Of a DNA stretch of 64,000 nt, positions 26,124-35,416 are shown one piece after another (the first letter of the stretch is position 1; each line of letters starts with the position of its first letter). Origin of the DNA: JAICSD01 sp963836665 (lineage in GTDB: Bacteria > Acidobacteriota > Vicinamibacteria > Vicinamibacterales > 2-12-FULL-66-21). The position numbers and the translations under genes were made by a program. Under the pieces are notes generated by a model. It made no database searches and had not been told where the DNA came from. It saw only the letters and a list, made by a program, of their open reading frames with translations. Location of the stretch: the NCBI GenBank assembly GCA_963836665.1, contig CAWIKL010000002.1, forward strand, positions 682,001-746,000, read 5' to 3'.

Positions 26124-26522
26124 TCATCGACTGGGTCCGGCCTCTCGCTGCATGCCCGCCGTGACGATCGCGATCTTGGCACCTGCGCCCGCACCGGCGT
26201 CGATGATGTCCACGATCTCCTGATATCTCACGGCCGGCGCGCCGATGATGAACAGCGTCTTGTCCGTGCGGCGGTCGAACAGGTCGCGCAGGTAGGTCGG
26301 CAGGTTCGCGATCGGCACCGGCGCCTTGTTGACGGTCAGTTGGTGGTCGGCGGTCAATTCCACGACCACTTGGTTCTGGTCGGCCGGCTGCTGCGTCGTC
26401 TTGGTCTCCAGCGGCAGGTTGACGTCCACGCCCTTCTGCGTCAGCGGCAGCGCGGCCATGAAAATGATGAGCAGCACGAGCAGCACGTCGATGAGCGGCG
26501 TGACATTCATGTCGCACGACAT
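26124..26522 (-). CDS. ExbD/TolR family biopolymer transport protein
   Basis: A 132-residue ExbD-like protein. The single N-terminal membrane helix with its conserved aspartate is MNVTPLIDVLLVLLIIFMAA, followed by KGVDVNLP and the periplasmic domain with TLFIIGAPAVRYQEIVDIID. It would couple the proton gradient to TonB-dependent transport as part of ExbB-ExbD. The start MSCDMNVTP is preferred; the frame is open 38 codons further. No exbB or tonB gene accompanies it, so it is an orphan in the island. Confidence 0.82.
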   Translation of the reverse strand: MSCDMNVTPLIDVLLVLLIIFMAALPLTQKGVDVNLPLETKTTQQPADQNQVVVELTADHQLTVNKAPVPIANLPTYLRDLFDRRTDKTLFIIGAPAVRYQEIVDIIDAGAGAGAKIAIVTAGMQREAGPSR

Positions 26523-26904
26523 CGAACTCAGCCGCCTGCGCGGTGCTTCGGCATCGTCATGATCCAATTGGTTGTGATGCTTATGTTTGCCGGCCACCTT
26601 CCCAGCCTGCCCAACTATAGTCTTTTCGATATTCACGGGGCAGGGCCTCCAGACATCTGACGAAACACGGCCGGTTTCGCCCAGGTTGAAGCGACGCGAT
26701 GTACGCTGTGAGGTCCACGATATCTCGATCGGGACGATTTGCGACGACCGGTTTCATCGCAAGGGCATTGCGCCCAGCATATGCCTCCCCGGCGTGCCGC
26801 AGCGGCGGCGGAAATCTGTCTCGATTGGAAGTCGATAGATCGGCGGTCGTTTCGGCATTGTGACTTCTCCCTGCGCGCTACACAAACGCGGGAAGCGCTG
26901 CCCT
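26523..26904. other. Gap between exbD-like and antitoxin genes
   Basis: No conserved frame is visible on either strand. The region lies upstream of the exbD-like gene and downstream of the antitoxin gene, both on the minus strand. Any ExbB partner that once preceded exbD is gone. Confidence 0.35.
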
Positions 26905-27219
26905 TCACGCAACGCGACGGCGCGCCGGCTTAAGGACAAAGCGCACACGCACCCCGAGGCGAGCCAGAATGTCGATCAAGGTGTCGGTGCTGAAGAGATC
27001 AAGCCGCCCGCGCAGCAGATCGCTGACGCGAGGTTGGGTGACGTGCAAGAGCTTGGCAGACCGCGCCTGCGTTAGTCCGCGGGCGGTGAGCCCTTTCTGC
27101 AGTTGGAGCAGCAGGTCCGCTCGGACCAGCAGGTGCTCCGATTCTTCCGCAGAGAATCCGAGATCCCTGAACACGTTGCCTGTCGACGGGGTGACCTTCA
27201 GCTTACTTTTTCCTGGCAT
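26905..27219 (-). CDS. XRE-family helix-turn-helix antitoxin (HigA-like)
   Basis: A 104-residue protein from MPGKSKLKVTPSTGNVFRDL, with the central LTQARSAKLLHVTQPRVSDL helix-turn-helix (about residues 52-71) and the closing RLGVRVRFVLKP typical of chromosomal HigA-type antitoxins. The upstream frame ends in the tail of a toxin-like protein and overlaps this gene's start, as expected for a toxin-antitoxin operon. It would bind its own promoter and neutralise the toxin, but the toxin is truncated, so this is now an orphan regulator. Confidence 0.8.
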   Translation of the reverse strand: MPGKSKLKVTPSTGNVFRDLGFSAEESEHLLVRADLLLQLQKGLTARGLTQARSAKLLHVTQPRVSDLLRGRLDLFSTDTLIDILARLGVRVRFVLKPARRRVA

Positions 27220-27330
27220 CATCAGCTCGCTTCTTAACGAGGGCGCGATAACGATCCCGTGCTGTGCGAAAACTCGGTCGAGGCGCATCGGCGTCGCCGC
27301 GTCCAAGCGTCGACGTCAAGCTCTCCCTCG
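27213..27330 (-). pseudogene. C-terminal remnant of a HigB/DUF891-like toxin
   Basis: In the frame preceding the antitoxin gene the peptide RTARDRYRALVKKRADDARK ends in a stop at the antitoxin start. This resembles the helical C-terminus of phage-derived Gp49/HigB toxins. Only about 35 residues remain, and the sequence further upstream is unrelated and leads into the integrase-type gene. The assignment rests on this short tail and on position. Confidence 0.45.
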
Positions 27331-27400
27331 GCCTCGGCGAAATGCAACGACGCCGCTGCCTTGCCTTGGCGCCGAGACGCGGCTACGTCAAGCTTTGCCA

Positions 27401-28477
27401 ATGGATTCGCTTGCCCAACCCTTCGCGTTTTTCCTCCTTCTATTCTCCGGCTGGATCAATCGCCAGCAGCAGGATGTCATTGACTATCTGCTGGAGGAGA
27501 ACCGCGTGCTCCGCGCCGCGCACGGCTCTCACCGGATTCGTCTCAGCGACGACCAGCGCCGCCGTCTCGCCGTGAAAGGCAAAGTCCTCGGGCGACGACG
27601 GCTCGCCGACGTCGCCGGCATCGTGACGCCCGACACGATCCTGCGCTGGTACCGGCTCCTCATCGCCAACAAGTACGACGGCTCGACGAAGCGACGCGTC
27701 GGTCGCCCGGGCACGAAGCCGGACATCGTGTCGCTCGTCGTCCGCATGGCGCAAGAGAATCCGACGTGGGGCTACACGCGCATCCGCGGCGGGTTGCAGC
27801 ACCTCGGGCACGACATCGCCCGCAACACCATCAAGGCAATCCTCCAGAATCACGGCATCGAGCCCGCCCCGCAGCGTCGCACGGCGACGCCGTGGAAGAC
27901 GTTTCTCGCGGCTCACTGGGACGGCTTGGCGGCCGCGGACTTCTTCACGGTTGAGGTGCTGACCTGGCGCGGACTCGTTCGCTACGTCGTCTTCTTCGTG
28001 ATGAAGCTGAAGACGCGGACCGTCGAGATCGCCGGCATCACGAGCCAAGCGAACGAACACTGGATGAACCAGATGGCGCGAAATCTCACCGACCCGCATG
28101 ACGGCTTCCTCAACGATGTGCGCCACCTGATTGTCGACCGAGACCCGCTCTACACCGCATCGGCTCGGAATCTGATGCGGGACAGTGGTGTGAAATTCGT
28201 GCGGCTGCCCGCGCGTAGTCCAAATCTGAACGCGTTTGCCGAACGATTTGTCGAGTCGATCCGAGCCGAATGTTTGGCGCGCATCGTGCCGCTCGGCGAA
28301 CGGCACCTTCGGACAACCGTTCGAACCTTCGTCGAGCATTACCACGAGGAAAGACCGCACCAAGGCCTGAGCAACGCACTCATCGCGCCCAGGACCAAAC
28401 CGAAGGGAGAAGGGGCGGTCCGGTGCAAGCAGCGACTCGGAGGCATACTCAAGTTCTACTACCGCGCCGCGGCATAA
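27401..28477 (+). CDS. Integrase-core (rve) DDE transposase
   Basis: A 358-residue single-ORF DDE protein of the kind found as stand-alone integrases in Acidobacteria. An N-terminal segment FAFFLLLFSGWINRQQQDVI and a helix-turn-helix region (VTPDTILRWYRLLIANKYDG) precede the rve core. The catalytic residues lie in LAAADFFTVEV, HLIVDRDPLYT and the glutamate of NLNAFAERFVESIRAECL, followed by HEERPHQGLSN. All three acidic residues are present. The start is the ATG at 27401; the frame is open upstream but antisense to the antitoxin gene. Confidence 0.88.
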   Translation: MDSLAQPFAFFLLLFSGWINRQQQDVIDYLLEENRVLRAAHGSHRIRLSDDQRRRLAVKGKVLGRRRLADVAGIVTPDTILRWYRLLIANKYDGSTKRRVGRPGTKPDIVSLVVRMAQENPTWGYTRIRGGLQHLGHDIARNTIKAILQNHGIEPAPQRRTATPWKTFLAAHWDGLAAADFFTVEVLTWRGLVRYVVFFVMKLKTRTVEIAGITSQANEHWMNQMARNLTDPHDGFLNDVRHLIVDRDPLYTASARNLMRDSGVKFVRLPARSPNLNAFAERFVESIRAECLARIVPLGERHLRTTVRTFVEHYHEERPHQGLSNALIAPRTKPKGEGAVRCKQRLGGILKFYYRAAA

Positions 28478-28904
28478 CGGATCTGCCAAATCTTCAGCTC
28501 GTAGCGCCGTCAACCGAATTCTGCACAGGACGGCATCGAGCTGCACGTCGCCGCGACGAAGGCGTGGAACGACCTGCACAACTCGCACCTTGCTCGTAAA
28601 CGCGGTGTGGAACATCCGAACGAAGCGGCTACTCGGTATCGTCAGCTGAGTCTCTGAGGCGGGTCCCAGTTGGATGCCCACGAGAACCCGTGGGGGACGT
28701 GGCGATCCCCATGGACGGTGACTTGACGCTTCGCATCTGGCGCGCACGTCATTTGTACAAGCCGCTGATACGGCAGAGGCCCCTATCCACGGGAAGCGCC
28801 GGCGGTATCCCCTCGCGGCCGCACCCCTAATGCACCCCCGGATGGGGATCGGGCTATCACCGCCAGATCATGTCAGCTGTAAGTTACTGACTTGTAAGGA
28901 GTAA
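28478..28904. other. Right end of the island, no gene
   Basis: A short plus-strand frame (IELHVAATKAWNDLHNSHLA ... RYRQLSL, stop at about 28658) looks protein-like but has no start and is not recognised. The rest up to the tRNA shows no coding. A cacccctaatgcaccccc segment near 28825 resembles caccccttatgcaccccc near 12335 at the other end, possibly paired recombinase arm sites. Confidence 0.4.
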
Positions 28905-28982
<78 letters not shown>

Positions 28983-29005
28983 ACACGAACCGATGGCCAA
29001 GCTAG

Positions 29006-29099
29006 GATCCGGTGATCGGGTGATCCGGTGATCTCAGTGGCGGTCGCTACCGGCGGCCGCTTCTAGCATCAGATTACCCGATCGCCCGATCTCCAAATC
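29006..29099. repeat. Octamer repeats in inverted orientation between two tRNA genes
   Basis: The left block has gatc every eight bases (ggatccggtgatcgggtgat and following). The right block reads gattaccc, gatcgccc, gatctcca, aatcatgc, gatcg, also eight-base words and complementary to the left block. About 40 bases separate them. The architecture matches the heptamer-type repeats at other gene boundaries in this window. Confidence 0.65.
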
Positions 29100-29112
29100 A
29101 TGCGATCGTCTT

Positions 29113-29190
<78 letters not shown>

Positions 29191-29234
29191 TGAGCCATGA
29201 AGTTTATCACGCGCCCACCAGCGGCGGACCCGAT

Positions 29235-30716
29235 CTAATTGATTGCGCGCAAGAGGCGCTCGTGCCCGGCGGCGAGCGGCAGCGTCACGGTGAAAGTGGC
29301 GCCCTTGCCCACGCCGGCGCTGTGGACCGCGATGACGCCGCCGTGCAGCTCCACCAGGTGTCGCGCCAGCGCCAGGCCGATGCCGAGGCCGCTGTACTCG
29401 CGCGACGCGCCCGTTTGCGCCTGCCAGAACCGCTGAAACACGTATGGCAGATCCGACGCCGCGATGCCGATGCCTGTGTCTTTCACCGAGACGACCACGC
29501 CGGCCGCCGTGCCTGCCAAGCGCATCGTGACGCTCCCTCCAGCCGGCGTGAACTTGATCGCATTCGAGACCAGGTTCCACAGCACCTGCTGCAGGCGATC
29601 GCGATCGCCGACGACCGACAGGCCGTGCTCGATGTAGACGGCAATCGACACCCCCTTGGCATCGGCGGTCGGCCGCACGGTCTCGACCGCCGCCTCGACG
29701 ACACCGTCGAGCGGCAGCGACTCCATCGCCAGCCGAATCTTGCCGGTGACGATCCGCGACGTGTCGAGGACGTCGTTGACCAGCCGCGTCAGCGTCTCGG
29801 CATTGCGCTCGAGTGCTTCGGTCGCCCGCTCACGGATCTCGCCAACCATCCGCTTGTCTTCGCGGCGCAGCATGCGTGCATAGCCGAGCACGGTATTGAG
29901 CGGTGTGCGCAGCTCGTGCGACAGCACGGCAAGGAACTCGTCCTTCATTCGGCTCGCCTCGTCCGCCTGATCCTGGAGGCGCCGCTGCACGGTGACGTCG
30001 CGCGCGATCTTCGACGCGCCTATGACCTGGCCGGCCGCGTCGCGGATTGGCGAGACCGTCAGCGAGATGTTGAGCAGCGTGCCATCCTTGCGGCGGCGGA
30101 TGGTCTCGAAGTGCTCCACGGCGAAGCCTGATCGGATCCGCGCGAGCACTTCCGTTTCCTCGTCGAGACGATCCTCCGGGATGACGATCGTGATGTTCTG
30201 GCCGACCGCTTCCTCGGCGGTAAAGCCGAACATCCGCTCGGCGCCGCGGTTCCACGTCATGATGTAGCCGTTGAGGTCCTTCGACACGATCGCGTCGTCG
30301 GACGACGACACAATGGCGGCGAGACGAAACGCCTCCCGCTCGAGACGCTTCGCCCCGGTGATGTCGCGCGCGATCGTCGATGCGCCGATGACCGTGCCGT
30401 TGACACGGATTGGCGAGACGCTCAGCGAGACGTCGAGCAGCGATGCGTCTTTGCGCCGCCGAATGGTCTCGTAATGCTCGAGTCCGACGCCGTTGTGGAT
30501 CCGGCCGAGAACGTATTCCTCTTCAGCGCGCCGGTCGTCCGGAATGATCGCGAAGATGCTCTGTCCGACGGCCTCGTCCGCGGTGAAGCCGAACATCTGC
30601 TCCGCGGCGCGATTCCAGGAGGTGACGATGCCGTTGAGATCCTTGCTGATGATGGCGTCGTCGGAGGATGTGACAATGGCCGCGAGGCGCGCCTCCGACG
30701 CGTCGTGTGGCTGCAT
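29235..30716 (-). CDS. PAS-PAS sensor histidine kinase
   Basis: A 493-residue soluble hybrid-free histidine kinase. Two tandem PAS domains (about 8-125 and 130-250) are similar to each other, both with SKDLNG, WNR-AE-MFGFTA-EAVGQ and ARD motifs. They are followed by HisKA with the phospho-accepting His267 in LSHELRTPLN, and a HATPase with NLVSNAIKFTPAGG, DTGIGI and GLGIGLALARHLV. No membrane helices are seen, so it senses a cytoplasmic signal. No response regulator gene is adjacent. The near-repeat of the PAS domains indicates a recent internal duplication. Confidence 0.92.
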   Translation of the reverse strand: MQPHDASEARLAAIVTSSDDAIISKDLNGIVTSWNRAAEQMFGFTADEAVGQSIFAIIPDDRRAEEEYVLGRIHNGVGLEHYETIRRRKDASLLDVSLSVSPIRVNGTVIGASTIARDITGAKRLEREAFRLAAIVSSSDDAIVSKDLNGYIMTWNRGAERMFGFTAEEAVGQNITIVIPEDRLDEETEVLARIRSGFAVEHFETIRRRKDGTLLNISLTVSPIRDAAGQVIGASKIARDVTVQRRLQDQADEASRMKDEFLAVLSHELRTPLNTVLGYARMLRREDKRMVGEIRERATEALERNAETLTRLVNDVLDTSRIVTGKIRLAMESLPLDGVVEAAVETVRPTADAKGVSIAVYIEHGLSVVGDRDRLQQVLWNLVSNAIKFTPAGGSVTMRLAGTAAGVVVSVKDTGIGIAASDLPYVFQRFWQAQTGASREYSGLGIGLALARHLVELHGGVIAVHSAGVGKGATFTVTLPLAAGHERLLRAIN

Positions 30717-30772
30717 CAGCCGGAATTTTAAGACGATACGGACGGCGCGGCCAGGTACGTCCTGATGCTGAG

Positions 30773-31990
30773 CTAAAAGCTCGGGCGCACCACGCGGATG
30801 ATCGACCGACTGTTCTCCTGCTCGCTCCAGGCGACGACGAACCCCTCGGGCGCGGCGGCGATCGCCGGATAGCTGCCGCCGGGCGTATCGGCGAGCGGCT
30901 GCACACCGCCACCTGCGGCGCGGATCATCACGCGGCGGCCTCCTGGCGCGGCCTCATCCCACACGACAGCGGGGGCGCCGTGTCCGATCGCGATGCGCGG
31001 GTGCGCCGCGCCGGACGCGGATGCGTCCACACGTGCACGCGGGGAAAATGTCGCGCCGCCGTCGTGGCTGACCGCCTCGAAGATCGCCATGTGGGGCTGG
31101 CCACCGTCCTGCAGCAGCGTCGGCCACGCAACGTGGAGGGCCCCGCCCTCGTCGATCGCCAGTGAGGGCCCGTCGTCTGGACAGGCATCGATCTTCCAGT
31201 TGTCGGCGCTGACCCGAACGGGAACGGCGAAGGTGCGGCCGCCGTCGGACGACCGGGCGATGGCGACGTCACGGACGCCACCCGCGAACAGGTGGCGCCA
31301 CACAACGAACACATCGCGCCCGCGCGTCGCGACGCCGGTCTTGCAGCAGAAGCAGACGTTGTCGGCGACCGCCGATTCGACGACAGGCTCGCCGGGGCGC
31401 CACATTGCGTGCACGATGTCCTGCCGCATGGCGGCGCCGTGCTCGTGATGGCCGGCCGGCATCGGCGCGGCGTTCCGCCCGTCAAGCCAGGCGGCGTGCA
31501 TGGAGCCGTCTTCGGAGATCGCGGCAGACTCCCAGCCGCGTGCACCACTCACGCCTTCCGGCGAGATCGTCTGCGCTGGCGAAAACGTCCGTCCGCCGTC
31601 AGTCGACTGCGCGGCTCGGATACCCGCAGCGCCCTGTCGCTTTGAGACCCAGACCACGGCGACCATACGCCCCTTCAGCACCACGCGCGGCGGCTGCTCG
31701 CCATTGCCGCCGGCGTCGCCCGCGATGTCGTTGACGCGAACCGGCGTGCTGAAGCGCGTTCCGCCATCCTCGCTGACGGCAGCGAACACGTCGGTGCCGG
31801 CATCGGCCGCTGCCAGCCACGTCGCCGCGACGCGATCGCCGTCGGCGGCGAGAGTGATCTGCGCGTTGGACCGCCCCTCGACGCCGAGCGAGGCCAGCAC
31901 CTGGCCGCTCGCCGGCTTGTTCGGACGCGCGCAGGCGGCGAGGCAGACGGCTACCGCGGATGAAGCAAGCAAGAGAGATCGCGATGTCAT
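30773..31990 (-). CDS. BNR/Asp-box repeat lipoprotein (sialidase-like propeller)
   Basis: A 405-residue lipoprotein with a lipobox LAAC near residue 20 and a beta-propeller with repeated Asp-boxes: SEDGGTRFS, STDGGRTFS, SSDGGRTFA, SHDGGATFS. A conserved cysteine cluster CFCCKTG near the middle and IDACPDDGPS later suggest a metal or disulfide site; HHEHGAAM is histidine-rich. No sialidase catalytic arginine triad is evident, so binding rather than hydrolysis is likely. Its start overlaps the stop of the TonB receptor gene (ATGA-type), so the two are co-translated. Confidence 0.82.
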   Translation of the reverse strand: MTSRSLLLASSAVAVCLAACARPNKPASGQVLASLGVEGRSNAQITLAADGDRVAATWLAAADAGTDVFAAVSEDGGTRFSTPVRVNDIAGDAGGNGEQPPRVVLKGRMVAVVWVSKRQGAAGIRAAQSTDGGRTFSPAQTISPEGVSGARGWESAAISEDGSMHAAWLDGRNAAPMPAGHHEHGAAMRQDIVHAMWRPGEPVVESAVADNVCFCCKTGVATRGRDVFVVWRHLFAGGVRDVAIARSSDGGRTFAVPVRVSADNWKIDACPDDGPSLAIDEGGALHVAWPTLLQDGGQPHMAIFEAVSHDGGATFSPRARVDASASGAAHPRIAIGHGAPAVVWDEAAPGGRRVMIRAAGGGVQPLADTPGGSYPAIAAAPEGFVVAWSEQENSRSIIRVVRPSF

Positions 31991-34782
31991 CAGAAACGCA
32001 CCCGCACACCGAGCTGTGCACTGCGCGGATCGCCGACCGCCGTCGGAATGCCGAAGTTTGGCGTCGGACTCGCCGGGTAGGCGCCTGATCCGAAGTTGCC
32101 CTGCACGGTCACGACGTTGGTGTGATTGGTCACGTTGAATACCTCGATTACGCCTTCCAGCCGCGTGCGCCCGCCGATGGCGAACTGGCGGCTAACGCGG
32201 AGTCCCAGGCTGAAGAAGTCGGGCCCGATACCCGCGTTGCGCGGAATGAACTCGCCGTCGACGATCGGGCGTCCCGCCGTCCCCTGCAGCGTGGTTACAC
32301 CTGACGTGATGTTGAAGGGCAGCGCCGAATACGCCTGGAAGATGCCGCTCAGTTGGATGCCGTACAGCTCGACGGAGCCGTTGGCGACGAGCCGGTGGCG
32401 CTGATCGTCGTCGGCGCGCCCCCAGTCCTTGTCGATGTTGAAGGGATCGATCGGCGCGCTGAAGAAGAACTCACCAACGTTCGACATCGCCTTCGACAGC
32501 GTGTAGGAGACTCGGTACTGTCCCCATTTCGTCGGCCGCTGCACGAACGACACGTGCACCCCGTTGTACTCGGATCGGGCGCTCGGCGAGTACTGGCTGT
32601 TGTTGCCATACTCGGGATTGGGACGGCAGCCGTTGTTCGTCCCGGAGGCGGCGCACGACGGCACGTTCTGGTTGATCGAGACGATCAAGTTCTTCCCGCC
32701 CACGTGCTCGTAGCCCATTGACACCGACGTGCGCGTGCCGATCTGTCGCTCGACCTCGACGCTGGCTTGCCGCGAGTAGGCGTTCTGCATGGCGGGGTTC
32801 ATCGTGGTCAGGTTCGGCAGAGTGACCGACGGAATCGGCGCGGCAAGAATCGCCGGGAACGCCGGTGCGCCGGCCTGAGCCGGGCCGACGGAGATCGAGT
32901 TCTGGCGCAGGTTGGCGACGTCGCTGGTGTTACCGGCCGACAGCAGCGCATTGGCCAGCGCGCGCAGTGGCACGCGGTCGAAGAACAGCCCGGCACCGCC
33001 GCGAACGACGACCGTGCCCGAGGCCAGCGGCGTCCAGGCAAACCCGAAGCGCGGTGACAGGTTGTTGGTATCGGTCCGTACCGTGTCGAGGAACTGCAGA
33101 TCGTAGCGGATCCCGCCGTTCAGCGTGAGGCGCGGGTGCACGTGCCACTCGTCCTGTGCGTAGACGCCGACGTTCGGGTTGGTCTGCGCTACCTCGGTCG
33201 TACCGAACGTTTGGGTGAAGCCGTTGCTGTTGTTGTAAACGCCGGCGAGGAAGTCGGTCAACGAGGCGAAGCTGTAGGCGCCACGGATCGAGCGCGGGAA
33301 CGTGATCGCGTCGTCGTTATAGAGGAAATCAACGCCGCCACGCAGCGCGTGCGCTCCTGCCTGGTGGGTCAGGTTGTCGACGATCTGGTAGAGCGTGTTG
33401 ACGCGCGCCGTCGGAGACGCCGAGAGCGTGCCGAAAGTGGCGACGCCGGCAATGCTGACGGCCGGGCCGACGCCGTCGCTGGGGGGCGCCTCGAGATTCC
33501 CGTGCGCGATCTGCGCGCGCGTCTCGTTCACGGTATGCGCCGATACCGTCCACGTGTTGCTGAAGGCGATCGCCTGATCGAGGTTGTCCAGCCCCGCCGA
33601 CGCGCTCGACGCCGTCAATCCGCCGGCGCGGGCCGAATTCGTGGCCTTCACCTTGTAGAGCGTGTAGCGCAGGCTGAACTGCTCGCTCGATCCGCGGTTG
33701 CCGTCGATCTTGCCGAGGTAGTTGGCTGTCGTCACCGGATCAGGGTAAAGACCCGTTGTCAGCGGCGATCCAGGGTACCCGACCGACGTGAGCCGCGCGT
33801 TGATCAGGTTAATCGTCGGCTGTGGAATCGTGACGAGGCCCGTCTGATCGAGGTTCCGCCCTTCGAGATTGGTGAAGAAGAACGTGCGGTCACGACGGAG
33901 CGGTCCGCCGACACTCACGCCTCCCTGCTGCTGATCCATCGGCAGCTTCGCGTCGGCGAGCGCGTTCTTCGCGTTCATCGCATCGTCGCGGAAGTAGCCG
34001 TAGAGATCGCCATGACGCTGGTTGCTGCCGCTGCGCGTGACGATGCTGAAATAGCCGCCGAGGGCGCGGCCCAACTCTGCCTGGCCGCCGGAGGTCACGA
34101 CCTGGAACTGATCGATGGCGTCGACGCTGTAGGGAATCCCGCTCAACGCTGCGGCGTCATCGTTCGCCGACAGGCCGTCGACGATGAAATTGTTCGACAA
34201 GTTGCGTTGGCTGCCGACCGAGAGCCCGCCACCGGGGACGGCAGAGGTCTCGGCGAAGAGCTGCGTGGTGGCGACGTTGGCCGGCGACACACCCGGTGCG
34301 AGCAACGCGAGGTCGAGAAAGTTTCGGCCGTTGAGCGGCGTCGTGCGGATTTCCGGCATCGACACCGTGGACGCAATCTGGCTGCGCGACGCCTCGATCA
34401 CGGTCGCGTCGGCACTGACGTCAACTCGTGACTCCACCGCGGAGACGCTGAGAGGAATCAACAGATCGAACGCGGATCCCACCGTCAACGTCAGCCGCCG
34501 CGTCGCGTCGGCGAAGCCATCGAGATGCACGGTCAGCTCGTAGCGCCCGACTTTCAGGAACGCGAAACGGAACCGGCCGTCAGTGCCGGTGGTCGTTTCC
34601 CGCGTGACGTTGGTGTCGATCTCGCGCGCCGCGACCGTCGCGCCGGGGACGACGCTCCCCTGCGGATCGACGATGCGTCCGCTGACGGTCGATGTATTCA
34701 CGGCTTCCTGGGCGTGCGCCGACACGGCGCACAACACCAACAGACTCAGCGCGACACACCCCGCGCGTAAACGGACTGCCAT
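31990..34782 (-). CDS. Oar-type TonB-dependent outer membrane receptor
   Basis: A 930-residue receptor with signal peptide (about 1-24, SAHAQE), a carboxypeptidase-regulatory-like domain (about 28-110), a plug with LNGRNFLDLALLAPGVSP and NNFIVDGLSANDD, the VTRSGSNQRHGDLYGYFRDD segment, and a barrel ending RSAQLGVRVRF. It is the same family as 2097-5069 but a different subtype. Upstream is a small Cys/His-rich exported protein and downstream, overlapping, the BNR lipoprotein. The trio points to a metal or metal-complex substrate rather than a glycan, by inference from the cysteine-rich neighbours. Confidence 0.9.
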   Translation of the reverse strand: MAVRLRAGCVALSLLVLCAVSAHAQEAVNTSTVSGRIVDPQGSVVPGATVAAREIDTNVTRETTTGTDGRFRFAFLKVGRYELTVHLDGFADATRRLTLTVGSAFDLLIPLSVSAVESRVDVSADATVIEASRSQIASTVSMPEIRTTPLNGRNFLDLALLAPGVSPANVATTQLFAETSAVPGGGLSVGSQRNLSNNFIVDGLSANDDAAALSGIPYSVDAIDQFQVVTSGGQAELGRALGGYFSIVTRSGSNQRHGDLYGYFRDDAMNAKNALADAKLPMDQQQGGVSVGGPLRRDRTFFFTNLEGRNLDQTGLVTIPQPTINLINARLTSVGYPGSPLTTGLYPDPVTTANYLGKIDGNRGSSEQFSLRYTLYKVKATNSARAGGLTASSASAGLDNLDQAIAFSNTWTVSAHTVNETRAQIAHGNLEAPPSDGVGPAVSIAGVATFGTLSASPTARVNTLYQIVDNLTHQAGAHALRGGVDFLYNDDAITFPRSIRGAYSFASLTDFLAGVYNNSNGFTQTFGTTEVAQTNPNVGVYAQDEWHVHPRLTLNGGIRYDLQFLDTVRTDTNNLSPRFGFAWTPLASGTVVVRGGAGLFFDRVPLRALANALLSAGNTSDVANLRQNSISVGPAQAGAPAFPAILAAPIPSVTLPNLTTMNPAMQNAYSRQASVEVERQIGTRTSVSMGYEHVGGKNLIVSINQNVPSCAASGTNNGCRPNPEYGNNSQYSPSARSEYNGVHVSFVQRPTKWGQYRVSYTLSKAMSNVGEFFFSAPIDPFNIDKDWGRADDDQRHRLVANGSVELYGIQLSGIFQAYSALPFNITSGVTTLQGTAGRPIVDGEFIPRNAGIGPDFFSLGLRVSRQFAIGGRTRLEGVIEVFNVTNHTNVVTVQGNFGSGAYPASPTPNFGIPTAVGDPRSAQLGVRVRF

Positions 34783-34841
34783 CTTTCACACTCCTCCGAC
34801 GTTCCAACCTTGACGAATTCGCGCGTGCGGCGCGAGAGACG

Positions 34842-35231
34842 CTAGAGGGAGCGAGGAGGCGGCGAGTGCGGAACGGTGCTGTGGAGTGACGGCGCGGCGT
34901 CGCGAGTCGCGACGAGGTCGCCTGATGCGAGCGTGATCGACGAGATGGCGGGCGCGGGAAGCGGGCCGAGAAATGTGATGAGCAGCTGAACGCCGTGCGG
35001 CGCGTCGCACAGCAGCCGGCACGACGCCTTCGATGCAGCGTGACGCGGGCACTCCCCGGGGGGATGCGACCCGGCCGGACAGCAATCCGGCTCGGCGTCG
35101 GCCGACGCGGCATGGCGCGCCGGGCAACAGCTCGACCACGGCGCCGCGAATACCGCGGCGCTCTGGCAGAACAGCACTGCCAGCGCCCACGAAGCGAGCC
35201 GTCGTCTGAGTCTCTGCATTCCCAGTGTCAT
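34842..35231 (-). CDS. Small Cys/His-rich exported protein
   Basis: A 129-residue protein with a signal peptide (RRRLASWALAVLFCQSAAVF) and ten cysteines, eight of them in the mature protein: WSSCCPARHAAS, PDCCPAGSHPPGECPRH and SCRLLCDAPHG. The composition resembles small periplasmic copper-responsive proteins (DUF2946-like), though I cannot match it to a defined family. The start is at 35231, or the ATG four codons on. It lies 60 bases upstream of the TonB receptor gene on the same strand, suggesting one operon. Confidence 0.65.
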   Translation of the reverse strand: MTLGMQRLRRRLASWALAVLFCQSAAVFAAPWSSCCPARHAASADAEPDCCPAGSHPPGECPRHAASKASCRLLCDAPHGVQLLITFLGPLPAPAISSITLASGDLVATRDAAPSLHSTVPHSPPPRSL

Positions 35232-35416
35232 TGTCCGAGGAATTTACGACGCGCGCAAGCCCTTACGGGGTCCGTAAAGCGGCATGCCGTCCGGTTCCCA
35301 GAGATCGCCGGATCATTCCGGTTTATCTGGCGCCACGCCTGCCCACGCGCGTCGCCGTCGTGCTAGTGCAGGACCAGTGCCACACGCGCAGGCCGTTGCG
35401 TCGACCGCCAGCCGGA

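Noticed and set aside
30773..31990. A true sialidase
   Set aside because: Asp-boxes are present, but I could not find the catalytic arginine triad, nucleophile pair or FRIP-type start.
33136..34431. A 431-codon plus-strand open frame
   Set aside because: Antisense to the second TonB receptor, no recognisable motifs, biased composition.
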